From NCBI RefSeq assembly GCF_020520285.1, contig NZ_CP084742.1, positions 1,674,001 through 1,738,000 of the forward strand: a stretch of DNA of 64,000 nt, read 5' to 3'. The notes below the pieces were generated by a model. It was given only the letters and a program-made list of their open reading frames with translations, was not told the DNA's origin and searched no databases. Source of the stretch: Pseudomonas sp. L5B5 (GTDB taxonomy: Bacteria; Pseudomonadota; Gammaproteobacteria; Pseudomonadales; Pseudomonadaceae). The translations under genes were made by a program, and so were the position numbers. Shown in pieces: positions 8,137-17,164 of this stretch. How positions within the stretch are numbered: the first letter of the stretch is position 1; the number at the start of each line of letters is the position of its first letter.

Positions 8137-8847
8137 ATGCTCGAACTCCAGCGTCCCGACTCTCTTGTCGTCCGGGTCGTCAACGCCATCCGCAATGAGA
8201 TCGACTCCGGCCGCCTGGCCCCCGAGTCGCGCTTGCCCACCGAACAGCAACTGGCTGAACAGCTCAATGTCAGCCGCTCGGTGGTGCGTGAAGCCATTGC
8301 CCAGCTCAAGGCCGACGGTGTGCTGATCGCTCGCCGGGGCCTGGGTTCGTATATTTCCAAGACCCCTGCCGGCACGGTGTTCCGCTTTCCCCAGGGCGAC
8401 GGGCGCCTGGCGGACCTGGCACAGATGTTCGAGATGCGCCTGTGGATCGAGACCCAGGCTGCGTCCATCGCCGCTCAGCGCCGGGACGACGACGACCTGC
8501 AACGCATGCAGGAGGCCCTGCAGGAAATGCACGACAAGCGCAGTGATTTCGAGGCCGCAGCCCTGGCCGACGTGGCGTTTCACCGGGCCATTGCCGAAGC
8601 CAGCAAGAACGATTACTTCGTGGCCTTCCACGACTTCCTGCGCAGCCAGCTGGCCAGCGCCCGCAAGACCGCCTGGGAGAACTCGGCGCTGCGCCTGGTA
8701 GGCGGTTCCGCGGACGCCGCCCAGGAACACCAGGCCCTGTACCAGGCCATTGCCGCCGGCGATCGCCAAGCCGCCGCCGGCTGTGCCGACGCCCACCTGC
8801 GAGCCTCGGCCAAACGCCTGGGACTGGAGCTGCCCACCCTGGATTGA
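8137..8847 (+). CDS. lhgR: GntR/FCD repressor, LhgR-like
   Basis: 236 residues. Residues about 8-75 form the GntR winged helix (LPTEQQLAEQLNVSRSVVRE), followed by the all-helical FCD ligand domain with metal-binding-type residues in FEMRLWIETQAA and FHRAIAEAS. In P. putida LhgR represses lhgO and is released by L-2-hydroxyglutarate. The same gene order here, with a common operator before both genes, supports that role (symbol by context). A terminator follows the gene, so the oxidase has its own promoter. Confidence 0.88.
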   Translation: MLELQRPDSLVVRVVNAIRNEIDSGRLAPESRLPTEQQLAEQLNVSRSVVREAIAQLKADGVLIARRGLGSYISKTPAGTVFRFPQGDGRLADLAQMFEMRLWIETQAASIAAQRRDDDDLQRMQEALQEMHDKRSDFEAAALADVAFHRAIAEASKNDYFVAFHDFLRSQLASARKTAWENSALRLVGGSADAAQEHQALYQAIAAGDRQAAAGCADAHLRASAKRLGLELPTLD

Positions 8848-8862
8848 CCCAACAACGACAAA

Positions 8863-8887
8863 CCGCAGACAAAGCCTGCGGTTTTTT
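8863..8887 (+). terminator. Intrinsic terminator after lhgR
   Basis: Stem CCGCAG / CTGCGG with a 7-base loop, followed directly by TTTTTT. It separates the regulator from the oxidase gene transcriptionally. Confidence 0.85.
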
Positions 8888-8898
8888 ATCGGACTACT

Positions 8899-8909
8899 TA
8901 GTCTGACAA
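8899..8909. promoter_or_regulatory. GntR/FCD operator before lhgO
   Basis: TAGTC-T-GACAA matches the palindrome at 8105-8115 in 10 of 11 positions, and is part of an exact 14-mer repeat. It lies 35-45 bp before the lhgO start. The same protein most likely binds both sites. Confidence 0.65.
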
Positions 8910-8943
8910 CCTGATAACCAGACTGATACGGACACCTGGAACC

Positions 8944-10137
8944 ATGATCTACGACTTTTGCATCATCGGCGGCGGCATCGTCGGGCTGGCCACGGCCATG
9001 GAGATCCTCAAGCGCCAGCCCGGCGCCTCGCTGGTGGTCCTGGAAAAGGAAAACGTGCTCGCCAAGCACCAGACCGGACATAACAGCGGAGTGATCCACG
9101 CCGGAATCTACTATGCCCCGGGCAGCCTCAAGGCCGACCTGTGCAAGCGCGGCGCCGAAGCGACCAAGCTGTTCTGCACCGAGCATGGGATCAAGTTCGA
9201 GGTCTGCGGCAAGGTGCTGGTGGCCTCCAATGCCCTGGAGATGGAGCGCATGGAGGCCCTGTACCAGCGCTCGCAGCAGAACGGCCTGAAGGTCGAGCGC
9301 CTGGATGCCGGGCAACTGCGCCAGCGCGAGCCGAACATCGTCGGCCTGGGCGGACTGTTCCTCGACGCCACCGGCATCGTCGACTACCGCGAGGTCTGCG
9401 ACACCATGGCCCGGGTGATCCGCCGCGACGGTGGCGAAATCTGCCTCAGCCAGACTGTCACCGCGATCCAGGAGCACGCCGACCGGGTCACCGTCAGCAG
9501 CCACGGTGGCAGCTGGCAGGCGAAAAAACTGGTGGCCTGCGCCGGCCTGCAATCGGACCGCCTGGCGGTGATGGCCGGAGTGCAGATCGACCACCAGATC
9601 ATCCCCTTTCGCGGCGAGTACTTCCGGCTGCCGGCGTCGAAGAACGATATCGTCAACCACCTGATCTACCCGATTCCCGATCCGGAACTGCCATTCCTCG
9701 GCGTGCACCTGACCCGCATGATCGACGGCAGCGTCACCGTTGGCCCCAACGCGGTGCTGGGCCTGGGCCGGGAAAACTACCCGAAGTTCTCCATCAACTG
9801 GCGCGACGTGGCGCAGTACGCCAGCTTCCCCGGCTTCTGGAAAACCATCTGGCAGAACCTCGGTTCCGGTACCACCGAAATGAAGAACTCGCTGTTCAAG
9901 TCCGGCTACCTGGAGCAGTGCCGCAAGTACTGCCCGTCCCTGCAAGTGGAAGACCTGCTGCCCTTTGAAGCGGGGATCCGCGCCCAGGCGGTGATGCGCG
10001 ACGGCAGCCTGGTCCACGACTTCCTGTTCGCCGAAACCCCACGCATGTTGCACGTGTGCAATGCGCCCTCGCCCGCCGCTACATCGGCGATTCCCATTGG
10101 TTCGATGATTGCCGACCGGATCTTCCAGGCCGCTTGA
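8944..10137 (+). CDS. lhgO: L-2-hydroxyglutarate oxidase/dehydrogenase
   Basis: 397 residues of the DAO/FAD-dependent oxidoreductase family. The N-terminal dinucleotide-binding motif is FCIIGGGIVGLATAMEIL. It is followed by the family motif HQTGHNSGVIHAGIYY, and the C-terminal APSPAATSAIPIG near the FAD is also typical. LhgO oxidises L-2-hydroxyglutarate to 2-oxoglutarate and passes electrons to the quinone pool, as part of lysine/glutarate catabolism in pseudomonads. It is preceded by its regulator and followed by a transporter gene. The ATG at 8944 has a purine-rich CCTGGAACC just upstream. Confidence 0.95.
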   Translation: MIYDFCIIGGGIVGLATAMEILKRQPGASLVVLEKENVLAKHQTGHNSGVIHAGIYYAPGSLKADLCKRGAEATKLFCTEHGIKFEVCGKVLVASNALEMERMEALYQRSQQNGLKVERLDAGQLRQREPNIVGLGGLFLDATGIVDYREVCDTMARVIRRDGGEICLSQTVTAIQEHADRVTVSSHGGSWQAKKLVACAGLQSDRLAVMAGVQIDHQIIPFRGEYFRLPASKNDIVNHLIYPIPDPELPFLGVHLTRMIDGSVTVGPNAVLGLGRENYPKFSINWRDVAQYASFPGFWKTIWQNLGSGTTEMKNSLFKSGYLEQCRKYCPSLQVEDLLPFEAGIRAQAVMRDGSLVHDFLFAETPRMLHVCNAPSPAATSAIPIGSMIADRIFQAA

Positions 10138-10290
10138 AACCCCCGTGCCACCCCCTTGCCGCGCAGTGCCCAAGCACCGCCAGGCGGGGCCCGTGTCGCC
10201 GAAATACCCCTCGACCGCCGTTGCAGGCGCGTCGCGCAAGGCTCGCGTCAACTCGACAATAAATACAATGATTCATGAGGATGTACGGAT

Positions 10291-11619
10291 ATGACCGCAG
10301 TTGAAACCAGCAGTACTGCAGCGGAAACCCCACAACAAGCCAAGAAACGCCTGCGCAAGGTCGCGGCGGCCACCATCTTCGGTTCGATGCTGGAGTGGTA
10401 CGACTTCTACCTCTACGCCACCATGGCGGCGATCGTCTTCTCGAAGATCTTCTTCGATAACAGCAACCCGAAAAGCGCCACGCTGATGGCCTTCTCGACC
10501 TTTGCCATCGGTTTCATCGCCCGCCCCTTCGGCGGCATCCTGTTCGGCTACCTGGGTGACAAGTTCGGTCGCAAGCAAGTACTGGTGCTGACCTTCTGCC
10601 TGATGGGCGTGTGCACCGCGCTGATCGGCCTGATCCCCAGCTATGCCTCCATCGGCATTTGGGCGCCGATCATCCTGGTGGCCATCCGCATCATCCAGGG
10701 CCTGGGCGCGGGGGCCGAACTGTCCGGCGCGGCAGTCACCTCCTACGAGCATGCCAGTGAAGGCAAGCGCGGCAGCCAGGGTGCCTGGCCGGCACTGGGG
10801 CTGAACCTGGGCCTGCTGCTCTCGTCGCTGACCATCTACCTGCTGACCATCAACGGCAACGAATTCCTGCTGGCTGGCGGCTGGCGCATTCCGTTCGTGT
10901 GCAGCATCGTCCTGGTGGCCGTCGGCCTCTGGGTGCGCAACAGCATCCCGGAAACCCCGGAGTTCAAGGAACTGAAGAAGGACGCGCCCAAGGTCCAGGC
11001 CTCGCCCCTCAAGGCGCTGCTGAAAAATGACCTCAAGGGCCTGGGCGTGGTGTTCTTCGTGGCCATCGGCTACAACGCCCTGAGCTACATCTTCAAGACC
11101 TTCTCCCTGGCGTACCTGACCCAGTACAAGGGCGTGGACGTGCACGTCACCTCGCTGTCGGTGACCATCGCCAGCCTGGTCGCCATCGTTGCCGTGCCGT
11201 TCTTCGGCTGGCTCTGCGACAAGTGGAGCAGCAAGACCGTGCTGGTACTCGGCGGCGTGTTCTCGCTGCTGTTCGCCTACCCGTTCCTGGCCCTGCTCAA
11301 CACCGGCGAAAGCTTGATGATCTACATCGCCATCGGGGTCGGCACCGGCATCCTGGCGCCCATGATGTTCGCGCCCCAGGGTTCGTTCCTCAGCCGCCAG
11401 TTCCCCACCGCGACCCGCTCCTCGGGCTTCGGCACCGGGCGCGAGATCGGCACGGCCATCGCCGGCGGCCTGGCCCCGCTGGGCGCCCTGTCGCTGGTCA
11501 CTGCCTCGGCTACCCACTCCACCGATGGCGTGGTGATCATCCTCGCCGTCGCTGCCGTGCTGGTGGTGGTGTTTGCCCTGTGCGACCAGGGCCGCAAGCA
11601 CTCGGCATTCAAGAACTGA
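10291..11619 (+). CDS. MHS-family MFS metabolite:H+ symporter
   Basis: 442 residues with 12 predicted membrane segments. The signature FGSMLEWYDFYLYATMAAI after a short hydrophilic N-terminus, and the loop GYLGDKFGRKQVL, place it in the metabolite:H+ symporter group (ShiA, KgtP, ProP relatives). These import organic acids or betaines. It is 153 bp downstream of lhgO on the same strand, so import of 2-hydroxyglutarate, 2-oxoglutarate or a related dicarboxylate is plausible but unproven. The ATG at 10291 follows GAGGATGTACGGAT. Confidence 0.9.
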   Translation: MTAVETSSTAAETPQQAKKRLRKVAAATIFGSMLEWYDFYLYATMAAIVFSKIFFDNSNPKSATLMAFSTFAIGFIARPFGGILFGYLGDKFGRKQVLVLTFCLMGVCTALIGLIPSYASIGIWAPIILVAIRIIQGLGAGAELSGAAVTSYEHASEGKRGSQGAWPALGLNLGLLLSSLTIYLLTINGNEFLLAGGWRIPFVCSIVLVAVGLWVRNSIPETPEFKELKKDAPKVQASPLKALLKNDLKGLGVVFFVAIGYNALSYIFKTFSLAYLTQYKGVDVHVTSLSVTIASLVAIVAVPFFGWLCDKWSSKTVLVLGGVFSLLFAYPFLALLNTGESLMIYIAIGVGTGILAPMMFAPQGSFLSRQFPTATRSSGFGTGREIGTAIAGGLAPLGALSLVTASATHSTDGVVIILAVAAVLVVVFALCDQGRKHSAFKN

Positions 11620-11704
11620 CGCTCGCGACTGCGTCACAGGCGGCCCTGGCTGCCTGTGACGACTCTGCTAAGGTGGTCGGCGAATCCGCCTCACGGGCCA
11701 CTCC

Positions 11705-12502
11705 ATGCACCCCAGCGCAACCTTTGGCGTCGATGCCGACGGCTTGATCAGCCTCCCTCCCGAGGCGCCCCTGCAAGCCGAATACCACGCCCTGCTCGAC
11801 GAGCTGCGCGCAGCCCTCGGCGCCCCCAACAGCCCCCCACTGCACAGCCTGTACCTGTACGGCAGTGTCGCGCGTGGCACGGCCAGGCCGGGGGCTTCCG
11901 ACCTGGACCTGTGCCTGGTGCTGCAACATCCCGCCGACCCGAGCGGACTCCTGCACCTGGAGAACCTGCGCCAGGCGCTGCAAGCCCGGCAGCCGCTGGT
12001 GTCGAAGATCGATTTTGACATCGGCCACCTCCAGCAGGTGCTGGCCCGTGAGAACCACGACAGCTGGGGCTACTGGCTCAAGCATCACTGCCGCTGCCTG
12101 TGGGGCGAGGACCTGCGCCGGGGCCTGGCGCCTTTCAGGCCCAGCCGGAGGATTGCCCTGGCGGTGAACGGCGATTTTTTCGCGGTGCTGAACGACTATG
12201 CCACCCGCCTCGACCGCGAACCGCAACCCCACGAGACTCTGCGATTGCAACGGGAGGCTTCGCGCAAACTCATTCGCGCGACCAACCTGCTGCGCTCGGA
12301 ACAGGAATCCAGCTGGCCCCACAGCCTGGATGAGCATGTGCAACTGTTTGTGCTGCACTACCCGCAAATGAAGGGGGTCATCGACGAATTTCGCCAGCTC
12401 GCCACAGCAACACGCCCTGCCGATGCCGGTTTCAGCAGTCGCTTGCGGCAGATGGCGCAGTGGATGAGCCAGCAAGCCGCCCACCCGTGTCCCAGGGACT
12501 GA
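11705..12502 (+). CDS. Nucleotidyltransferase-fold protein
   Basis: 265 residues. The nucleotidyltransferase (MNT/Pol-beta) signature is at residues 51-70: YGSVARG, then ASDLDLCLVL, giving G-S-x-x-R-G and the metal-binding pair Asp66/Asp68. The C-terminal half is helical and unassigned. Such proteins transfer a nucleotide to a small molecule, tRNA or protein partner. A small gene starts 3 bp after the stop, so the two are probably co-translated. It is not a recognisable aminoglycoside enzyme. Confidence 0.75.
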   Translation: MHPSATFGVDADGLISLPPEAPLQAEYHALLDELRAALGAPNSPPLHSLYLYGSVARGTARPGASDLDLCLVLQHPADPSGLLHLENLRQALQARQPLVSKIDFDIGHLQQVLARENHDSWGYWLKHHCRCLWGEDLRRGLAPFRPSRRIALAVNGDFFAVLNDYATRLDREPQPHETLRLQREASRKLIRATNLLRSEQESSWPHSLDEHVQLFVLHYPQMKGVIDEFRQLATATRPADAGFSSRLRQMAQWMSQQAAHPCPRD

Positions 12503-12505
12503 ACC

Positions 12506-12892
12506 ATGGATCTGCACCACACCCGACAACTGCTGCACCAGGACTTGGACCGCAGCCAGCCCCGCGAGGCACTGGTCCTTGTATTAGAGGCCGCGCTGGA
12601 GCTGGTGTCGCTGCCAGACAATGATTTCGACTGGTCGAGCTGGACCGGACAGGAGCAGGCTAGCGCCGAGTTGCGTGGGCTGATCGCCACCCTGCAGGCC
12701 GGAAGGCTGCCCGAGCGATTGAGTGTGGCGGTGCTCTTCGCCGTCACTGGTCCGCTGCAGGAAGTCAGCCTCAGCAGCGGCTGGGCGCAGACGTTCCTGA
12801 AAGTGGCGGACAGGTTCGACGAAGTGCAAGCCCTGCTCTGGCAGCTGCCTGCGGGTCAGATCTGCAGTACCTCGACTCCCAGTTGCCGATAA
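12506..12892 (+). CDS. Small unknown protein paired with nucleotidyltransferase
   Basis: 128 residues, mostly helical, acidic in the middle (LPDNDFDWSSWTG). I recognise no family; it lacks the R-x4-6-H signature of HEPN toxins. It begins 3 bp after the nucleotidyltransferase stop. Its last 37 bp overlap the 3' end of the convergent DeoR gene. The two would form an operon; the function is unknown. Confidence 0.6.
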   Translation: MDLHHTRQLLHQDLDRSQPREALVLVLEAALELVSLPDNDFDWSSWTGQEQASAELRGLIATLQAGRLPERLSVAVLFAVTGPLQEVSLSSGWAQTFLKVADRFDEVQALLWQLPAGQICSTSTPSCR

Positions 12893-13638
12893 CCTTCAAG
12901 CTGCGCGCCCGCCACCTCCTGCTCGGTAACCAACCGGTGCAGGCGAGTGCAGGGCGCCACGACAAAAGGCTCCATGGCCCCGAGCTTGTCGGCGGTGGTC
13001 ACGGCAATGACTTGCGCGGCGCTGTCGAACATCGCCTGCTTGATCGGCACTTCATCAAAATGCAGGGAACTGATACCGATCTCCGGATGGATCGCGCAGA
13101 CCCCGGTGAACAGCAGGTCGGCCTTGATTCCCTGGATCATCCGCAGCGCTTCATGACCACTGGCCGCCAATGTCGCCGGATTGAGCAGGCCACCGGCCAG
13201 GATCACCCGGACCTTGGGGTACTCGACCAGGGCCACGGCGATCATCGGTGAGGCCGTGACCGCCGTCAGCCTGATATCCCTGGGCAACGACTGGGCGATG
13301 TGCAAGGTGGTGGAGCCGGAGTCGAATATCACCGTCATGTCTTCTTGCACCCATTGCGTGGCGAACTGCGCCAGGCGCACTTTCGCCTCGCTGGTTTCGC
13401 CGACCCGGGTGAAGCAGTCCTTGCCGCTGTCCCTGGGTCGCGGCAGCGCGCCGCCATGAACGCGCTGGACCAGGCCGCTGGCATCGAGCTCCGCCAGGTC
13501 GCGGCGAATGGTGTCTTCGGAAACCGAGAAGTGCCGGCTCAGTTCGGCGGCCATGACCTTGCCGTCGCGCTCCAGCAGCAGGAGGATCTTTTGCCGGCGC
13601 AGGGATGGCAGTTCGGCGCTGGAATGCAGGTATTGCAT
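12856..13638 (-). CDS. DeoR/GlpR-family transcriptional regulator
   Basis: 260 residues from the ATG at 13638 (an upstream in-frame start is poorly supported). The N-terminal DeoR helix-turn-helix reads SLRRQKILLLLERDGKV, then SEDTIRRDLAELDASGLVQ and the VHGGALP hinge. The C-terminal DeoRC sensor domain has the FDSGSTTLHIAQSL phosphate-binding loop that in relatives senses phosphorylated sugars. No sugar gene is adjacent, so the target is unknown. The repeat array begins about 90 bp upstream. Confidence 0.9.
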   Translation of the reverse strand: MQYLHSSAELPSLRRQKILLLLERDGKVMAAELSRHFSVSEDTIRRDLAELDASGLVQRVHGGALPRPRDSGKDCFTRVGETSEAKVRLAQFATQWVQEDMTVIFDSGSTTLHIAQSLPRDIRLTAVTASPMIAVALVEYPKVRVILAGGLLNPATLAASGHEALRMIQGIKADLLFTGVCAIHPEIGISSLHFDEVPIKQAMFDSAAQVIAVTTADKLGAMEPFVVAPCTRLHRLVTEQEVAGAQLEGYRQLGVEVLQI

Positions 13639-13729
13639 GCTTATGCCCGCTATTGCGTGTTTTTGCGAGATTAGCCAGGCCGGCGCAACGACACAAGCCC
13701 TTTGGGGCGCCCGCATCCGAAGGCCCTAT

Positions 13730-14546
13730 GGTGATTTCGAGGGGCGCACCGCGCCTTGATGCTTCGTGTGGTCGCTGCCGCAGGCTGCGCACGGGCGCGC
13801 AGCGGCCGCAAGGTTCACTGGCCCCGAAGGCCCTGCAGGCCTTGTCGCAGCCTCGCAGGCTCGGCAGCGGCTACGGAAACCTGCGGTGATTTCGAGGGGC
13901 GCGCCTTGACGCCTCGTGTAGCCGCTGCCGCAGGCTGCGTACGGGCGCGCAGCGGCCGCAAGGTTCACTGGCCCCGAAGGCCCTGCGGGCCTTGTCGCAG
14001 CCTCGCGGGCTCGGCAGCGGCTACGGAAATCTGCGGTGATCTCAAAGGGCGCGCCGCGCCTTGACGCTTCGTGTGGCCGCTGCCGCAGGCTGCGTACGGG
14101 CGCGCAGCGACCGCAAGGTTCACTGGCCCCGAAGGCCCTGCGGGCCTTGTCGCAGCCTGGCGGCTCGGCAGCGGCTACGGAAACCTGCGGTGATTTCGAG
14201 GGGCGCGCCTTGACGCCTCGTGTAGCCGCTGCCGCAGGCTGCGTACGGGCGCGCAGCGGCCGCAAGGTTCACTGGCCCCGAAGGCCCTGCGGGCCTTGTC
14301 GCAGCCTCGCGGGCTCGGCAGCGGCTACGGAAATCTGCGGTGATCTCAAAGGGCGCGCCGCGCCTTGACGCTTCGTGTGGCCGCTGCCGCAGGCTGCGTA
14401 CGGGCGCGCAGCGGCCGCAAGGTTCACTGGCCCCGAAGGCCCTGCGGGCCTTGTCGCAGCCTGGCGGCTCGGCAGCGGCTACGGAACCTGCGGTGATCTC
14501 AAAGGGCGCGCCGCGCCTTGACGCTTCGTGTGGCCGCTGCCGCAAG
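13730..14546. repeat. Tandem array of ~150-bp palindromic units (5.4 copies)
   Basis: Units start at GGTGAT at 13730, 13885, 14035, 14189, 14339 and 14492 (last one cut short), with periods of 155, 150, 154, 150 and 153 bp. Two subtypes alternate. Type A has GATTTCGAGGGG and TGTAGCC; type B has GATCTCAAAGGG, a 5-bp insertion and TGTGGCC. The two A units (13885 and 14189) look identical, and the two B units differ at one base and one indel, so an AB dimer of about 304 bp was duplicated. Each unit has long inverted arms: type A pairs TAGCCGCTGCC with GGCAGCGGCTA, around a centre rich in GGCC. The array fills the gap between a DeoR and a GNAT gene. Reading frames through it are by-products of GC content. 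Confidence 0.92.
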
Positions 14547-14569
14547 CTCTGTCTACGGCAGGTACAGGA

Positions 14570-15289
14570 TCAGACCAGCCGCGGTGCCCGTGAGCGATGC
14601 AACGCGGCCTCCCCCAGCCGCTCGCGGACCAGCGCCTGGGCCTGGCGAGTCATCTGGTCCAGGTGGCGGTCACGCTTCTTCTCCGCCTCGATCATCGCCT
14701 TGCGACCCTGCTGCGCCAGCAGGTAGGTGTGGATCTGCCGCACCTCCACGGAACTGTAGATCGGCGCGACATCCAGCACTGCCAGCAGGCCATCGCTACC
14801 ATGGTCGCGGGTGTTCATCAGCACCTGCGGCCCCCGTGCACCCAGCAGCTGGAACCCCAGGGCCTCGAAGCACGGGACCTTGGCCACGCTGCAAGCCAGC
14901 TCGGCATGGGGATAGCGCACGCGCATCGCGTCCAGCATCTGCCGGGCAATCCCCTGGCGCCGCCGGTCCTGGCGGACCGCCATATAGGCCACGGCGCAGG
15001 CCTCGGGATCGTCCTTGAGCGGCAGGTACAGCACAAAACCCAGCACCTGCTCCGGGTCCTGCGGGTCGCTGGCCACCAGCAACTCCACGGCGATCCCCCG
15101 GGAACCGTCCATGGCTTGCAGGTACAAATGCACCTCATAACCGACGCCGTACTGGTAGAGGTTGTACAGCGGATTGCTGGGGGCGATGGCGACGGCGCTG
15201 ATGTCGGTGATGTAGTCCACCACCATCTGCTGGATCTGGCTCTGGATGGCTTCGGCGGGCGGGACCTGGAACAGGGTGATGCTGGACAT
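14570..15289 (-). CDS. GNAT acetyltransferase with basic C-terminal extension
   Basis: 239 residues from the ATG at 15289. The GNAT core is in the middle (VAYMAVRQDRRRQGIARQML, the acetyl-CoA loop, then FEALGFQLLGARG). After about residue 170 comes a charged helical tail rich in Lys/Arg/Gln (AEKKRDRHLDQMTRQ), not part of the usual GNAT fold. The stop codon lies some 25 bp from the end of the repeat array. Substrate unknown. Confidence 0.85.
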   Translation of the reverse strand: MSSITLFQVPPAEAIQSQIQQMVVDYITDISAVAIAPSNPLYNLYQYGVGYEVHLYLQAMDGSRGIAVELLVASDPQDPEQVLGFVLYLPLKDDPEACAVAYMAVRQDRRRQGIARQMLDAMRVRYPHAELACSVAKVPCFEALGFQLLGARGPQVLMNTRDHGSDGLLAVLDVAPIYSSVEVRQIHTYLLAQQGRKAMIEAEKKRDRHLDQMTRQAQALVRERLGEAALHRSRAPRLV

Positions 15290-15470
15290 CTGGATGGTGA
15301 CTCCGAGGGTTGGGGCATGCCCGCCAGGGGCGGGCGCGCCATGATACCCCTTCACGCAGGCGCAGGGGCGCACTGCCGCGCAGCGGACTCAGGCAGAGTC
15401 GGGGAAATCAAAGGAGGGAGGCTGGCCAATCGTGGCAGCACAACACGCCGGCGCAATCGAGCCAGCGAGC

Positions 15471-15526
15471 CGATGCCCGGGGGCATCGGCCGTGCCCCGC
15501 CCGGCGAACGCGGGCGGGAGCGGGGC
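15471..15526 (-). terminator. Two GC-rich hairpins downstream of mqo
   Basis: Directly after the mqo stop come GCCCCGC...GCGGGGC with an inner CCCGCCCG/CGGGCGGG-type stem (15494-15526). A second stem, CGATGCCC/GGGCATCG, follows (15471-15488). There is no T-run, so they may stabilise the 3' end or act with other factors rather than terminate alone. Confidence 0.5.
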
Positions 15527-17164
15527 TTACAGCGCCATGTCGGCCGCTGGGTTGCTCTCAGGCTTGGCCATGCTGGCCGGCGCTTGAGGGGCCGCACCCT
15601 TGACAGGTGGCGGCGGGGTCAGTTGCAGCACTTCGGCGGTGTAGGCCCATTCTTTGGCCACGCGCTCAGGGCTGTCGTTCAGGGCAGTGCCGTAGCTCGG
15701 TACGATCTGCTTCAGCTTCTCCTGCCAGGCTGGAGTCGCGACCTGGTCCTTGAAGACTTTCTGCAGCACGCTGAGCATGATCGGCGCAGCGGTGGAGGCA
15801 CCCGGGGAGGCGCCCAGCAGGCCGGCGATGCTGCCATCCTGGGAAGCGACGATCTCGGTGCCCAGCTTCAGCACGCCGCCCTTCTCTTCGTCACGCTTGA
15901 TGATCTGCACGCGCTGGCCGGCCTGCCACAGGCGCCAGTCTTCCTGCTTGGCGTTGGGGAAGTATTCCTTCAGGGCCGCGAAACGGTCGTCATCCGACAG
16001 CATCAGCTGGCCGGCCAGGTATTCCACCAGCGGGTATTGCTCGATGCCCACCTTGGTCATCGGCCAGATGTTGTGCGTGGTAGTGCTGGTCAGCAGGTCG
16101 AAGTACGAACCTTCCTTGAGGAACTTGGTGGAGAAGGTCGCGAACGGGCCAAACAGGATCACGCGCTTGCCATCCAGCACGCGAGTGTCCAGGTGCGGTA
16201 CGGACATCGGTGGCGCGCCGACCGAAGCCTTGCCGTAGGCCTTGGCCAGGTGCTGCTCGGCCACTGTGGCGTTCTCGGTCACCAGGAACGAGCCACCCAC
16301 CGGGAAACCGGCGTACTCGTTGGCTTCGGGAATGCCCGACTTCTGCAGCAGGTGCAGGGCACCGCCGCCGGCGCCGATGAACACGAACTTGGCGTCGGTC
16401 TCGGTCTTGGAACCATCTTTCAGGTTCTTGTAGGTCACGCGCCACGAGCCGTCTTTGTTGCGCTCGATTTCTTCTACTTCGCTGGACAGCTTCAGGGCGA
16501 AGTTAGGCTGGGCCTGCAGGTGGGCAACGAACTGGCGAGTGATCTCGCCGAAGTTGACGTCGGTGCCGATCGGGCTCCAGGTCGCAGCGATCTTCTGCGC
16601 CGGATCACGACCTTCCATCATCAATGGAACCCACTTCTTGATCTGCTCGGCATCTTCGGAGTACTGCATGCCGCTGAACAGCGGGCTGGCTTGCAGGGCT
16701 TCGTAGCGGGCCTTGAGGAACTTGAGGTTGTCATCGCCCCAGACAAAGCTCATGTGCGGCGTGGAGTTGATGAACGAACGCGGGTTCTTCAGGACGCCGC
16801 TCTTGACCTGCCACGCCCAGAACTGGCGAGAGATCTGGAACGCTTCATTGATCTCGATGGCCTTGGCGATCTCGATCTTGCCGTCCTTGCCTTCAGGGGT
16901 GTAGTTCAGCTCGGCCAGGGCGGAATGGCCGGTACCGGCGTTGTTCCAGCCATTGGAGCTTTCTTGAGCCACGCCATCCAGGCGCTCGACCATCTCCATG
17001 GACCAGTCCGGCTGCAATTCATTGAGCCAGACCCCAAGGGTCGAACTCATGATGCCGCCACCGATCAGCAGTACATCCACTTTCTTGGGCTCAGCCGCGT
17101 GAGCGGTCGTGAGGCCTATCGACATCGCCAGCCCGATGAGGGCCGTGTTCACTTTCTTCAACAT
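15527..17164 (-). CDS. mqo: Malate:quinone oxidoreductase with N-terminal signal-like segment
   Basis: 545 residues. It oxidises malate to oxaloacetate with FAD and passes electrons to quinone at the inner membrane, an alternative to soluble malate dehydrogenase in the TCA cycle. After a basic start [11 protein letters not shown] there is a hydrophobic stretch and THAAEPKK, resembling a cleavable signal peptide. Then follow the FAD motif [16 protein letters not shown] and the Mqo-specific [20 protein letters not shown]. The C-terminus is Pro/Ala-rich. Many pseudomonads carry two Mqo paralogues; the signal-like N-terminus marks the longer type. It is transcribed alone. The 5' region is long, and a TATAAA-like element lies near 17324. 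Confidence 0.95.
   Translation of the reverse strand: MLKKVNTALIGLAMSIGLTTAHAAEPKKVDVLLIGGGIMSSTLGVWLNELQPDWSMEMVERLDGVAQESSNGWNNAGTGHSALAELNYTPEGKDGKIEIAKAIEINEAFQISRQFWAWQVKSGVLKNPRSFINSTPHMSFVWGDDNLKFLKARYEALQASPLFSGMQYSEDAEQIKKWVPLMMEGRDPAQKIAATWSPIGTDVNFGEITRQFVAHLQAQPNFALKLSSEVEEIERNKDGSWRVTYKNLKDGSKTETDAKFVFIGAGGGALHLLQKSGIPEANEYAGFPVGGSFLVTENATVAEQHLAKAYGKASVGAPPMSVPHLDTRVLDGKRVILFGPFATFSTKFLKEGSYFDLLTSTTTHNIWPMTKVGIEQYPLVEYLAGQLMLSDDDRFAALKEYFPNAKQEDWRLWQAGQRVQIIKRDEEKGGVLKLGTEIVASQDGSIAGLLGASPGASTAAPIMLSVLQKVFKDQVATPAWQEKLKQIVPSYGTALNDSPERVAKEWAYTAEVLQLTPPPPVKGAAPQAPASMAKPESNPAADMAL

Noticed and set aside
8131..10251. A 706-residue open frame on the minus strand opposite the lhgR/lhgO genes
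   Set aside because: It is antisense to two well-supported genes, crosses their terminator and has a His/Gln/Gly-rich featureless translation.
13726..14545. Overlapping open frames of 94-179 residues inside the repeat array
   Set aside because: All repeat the same Ala/Arg/Gly-rich words in step with the repeat units, with no start signals.
13730..14546. The array as a CRISPR locus
   Set aside because: Units are about 150 bp and near-identical throughout; there are no unique spacers and no cas genes.
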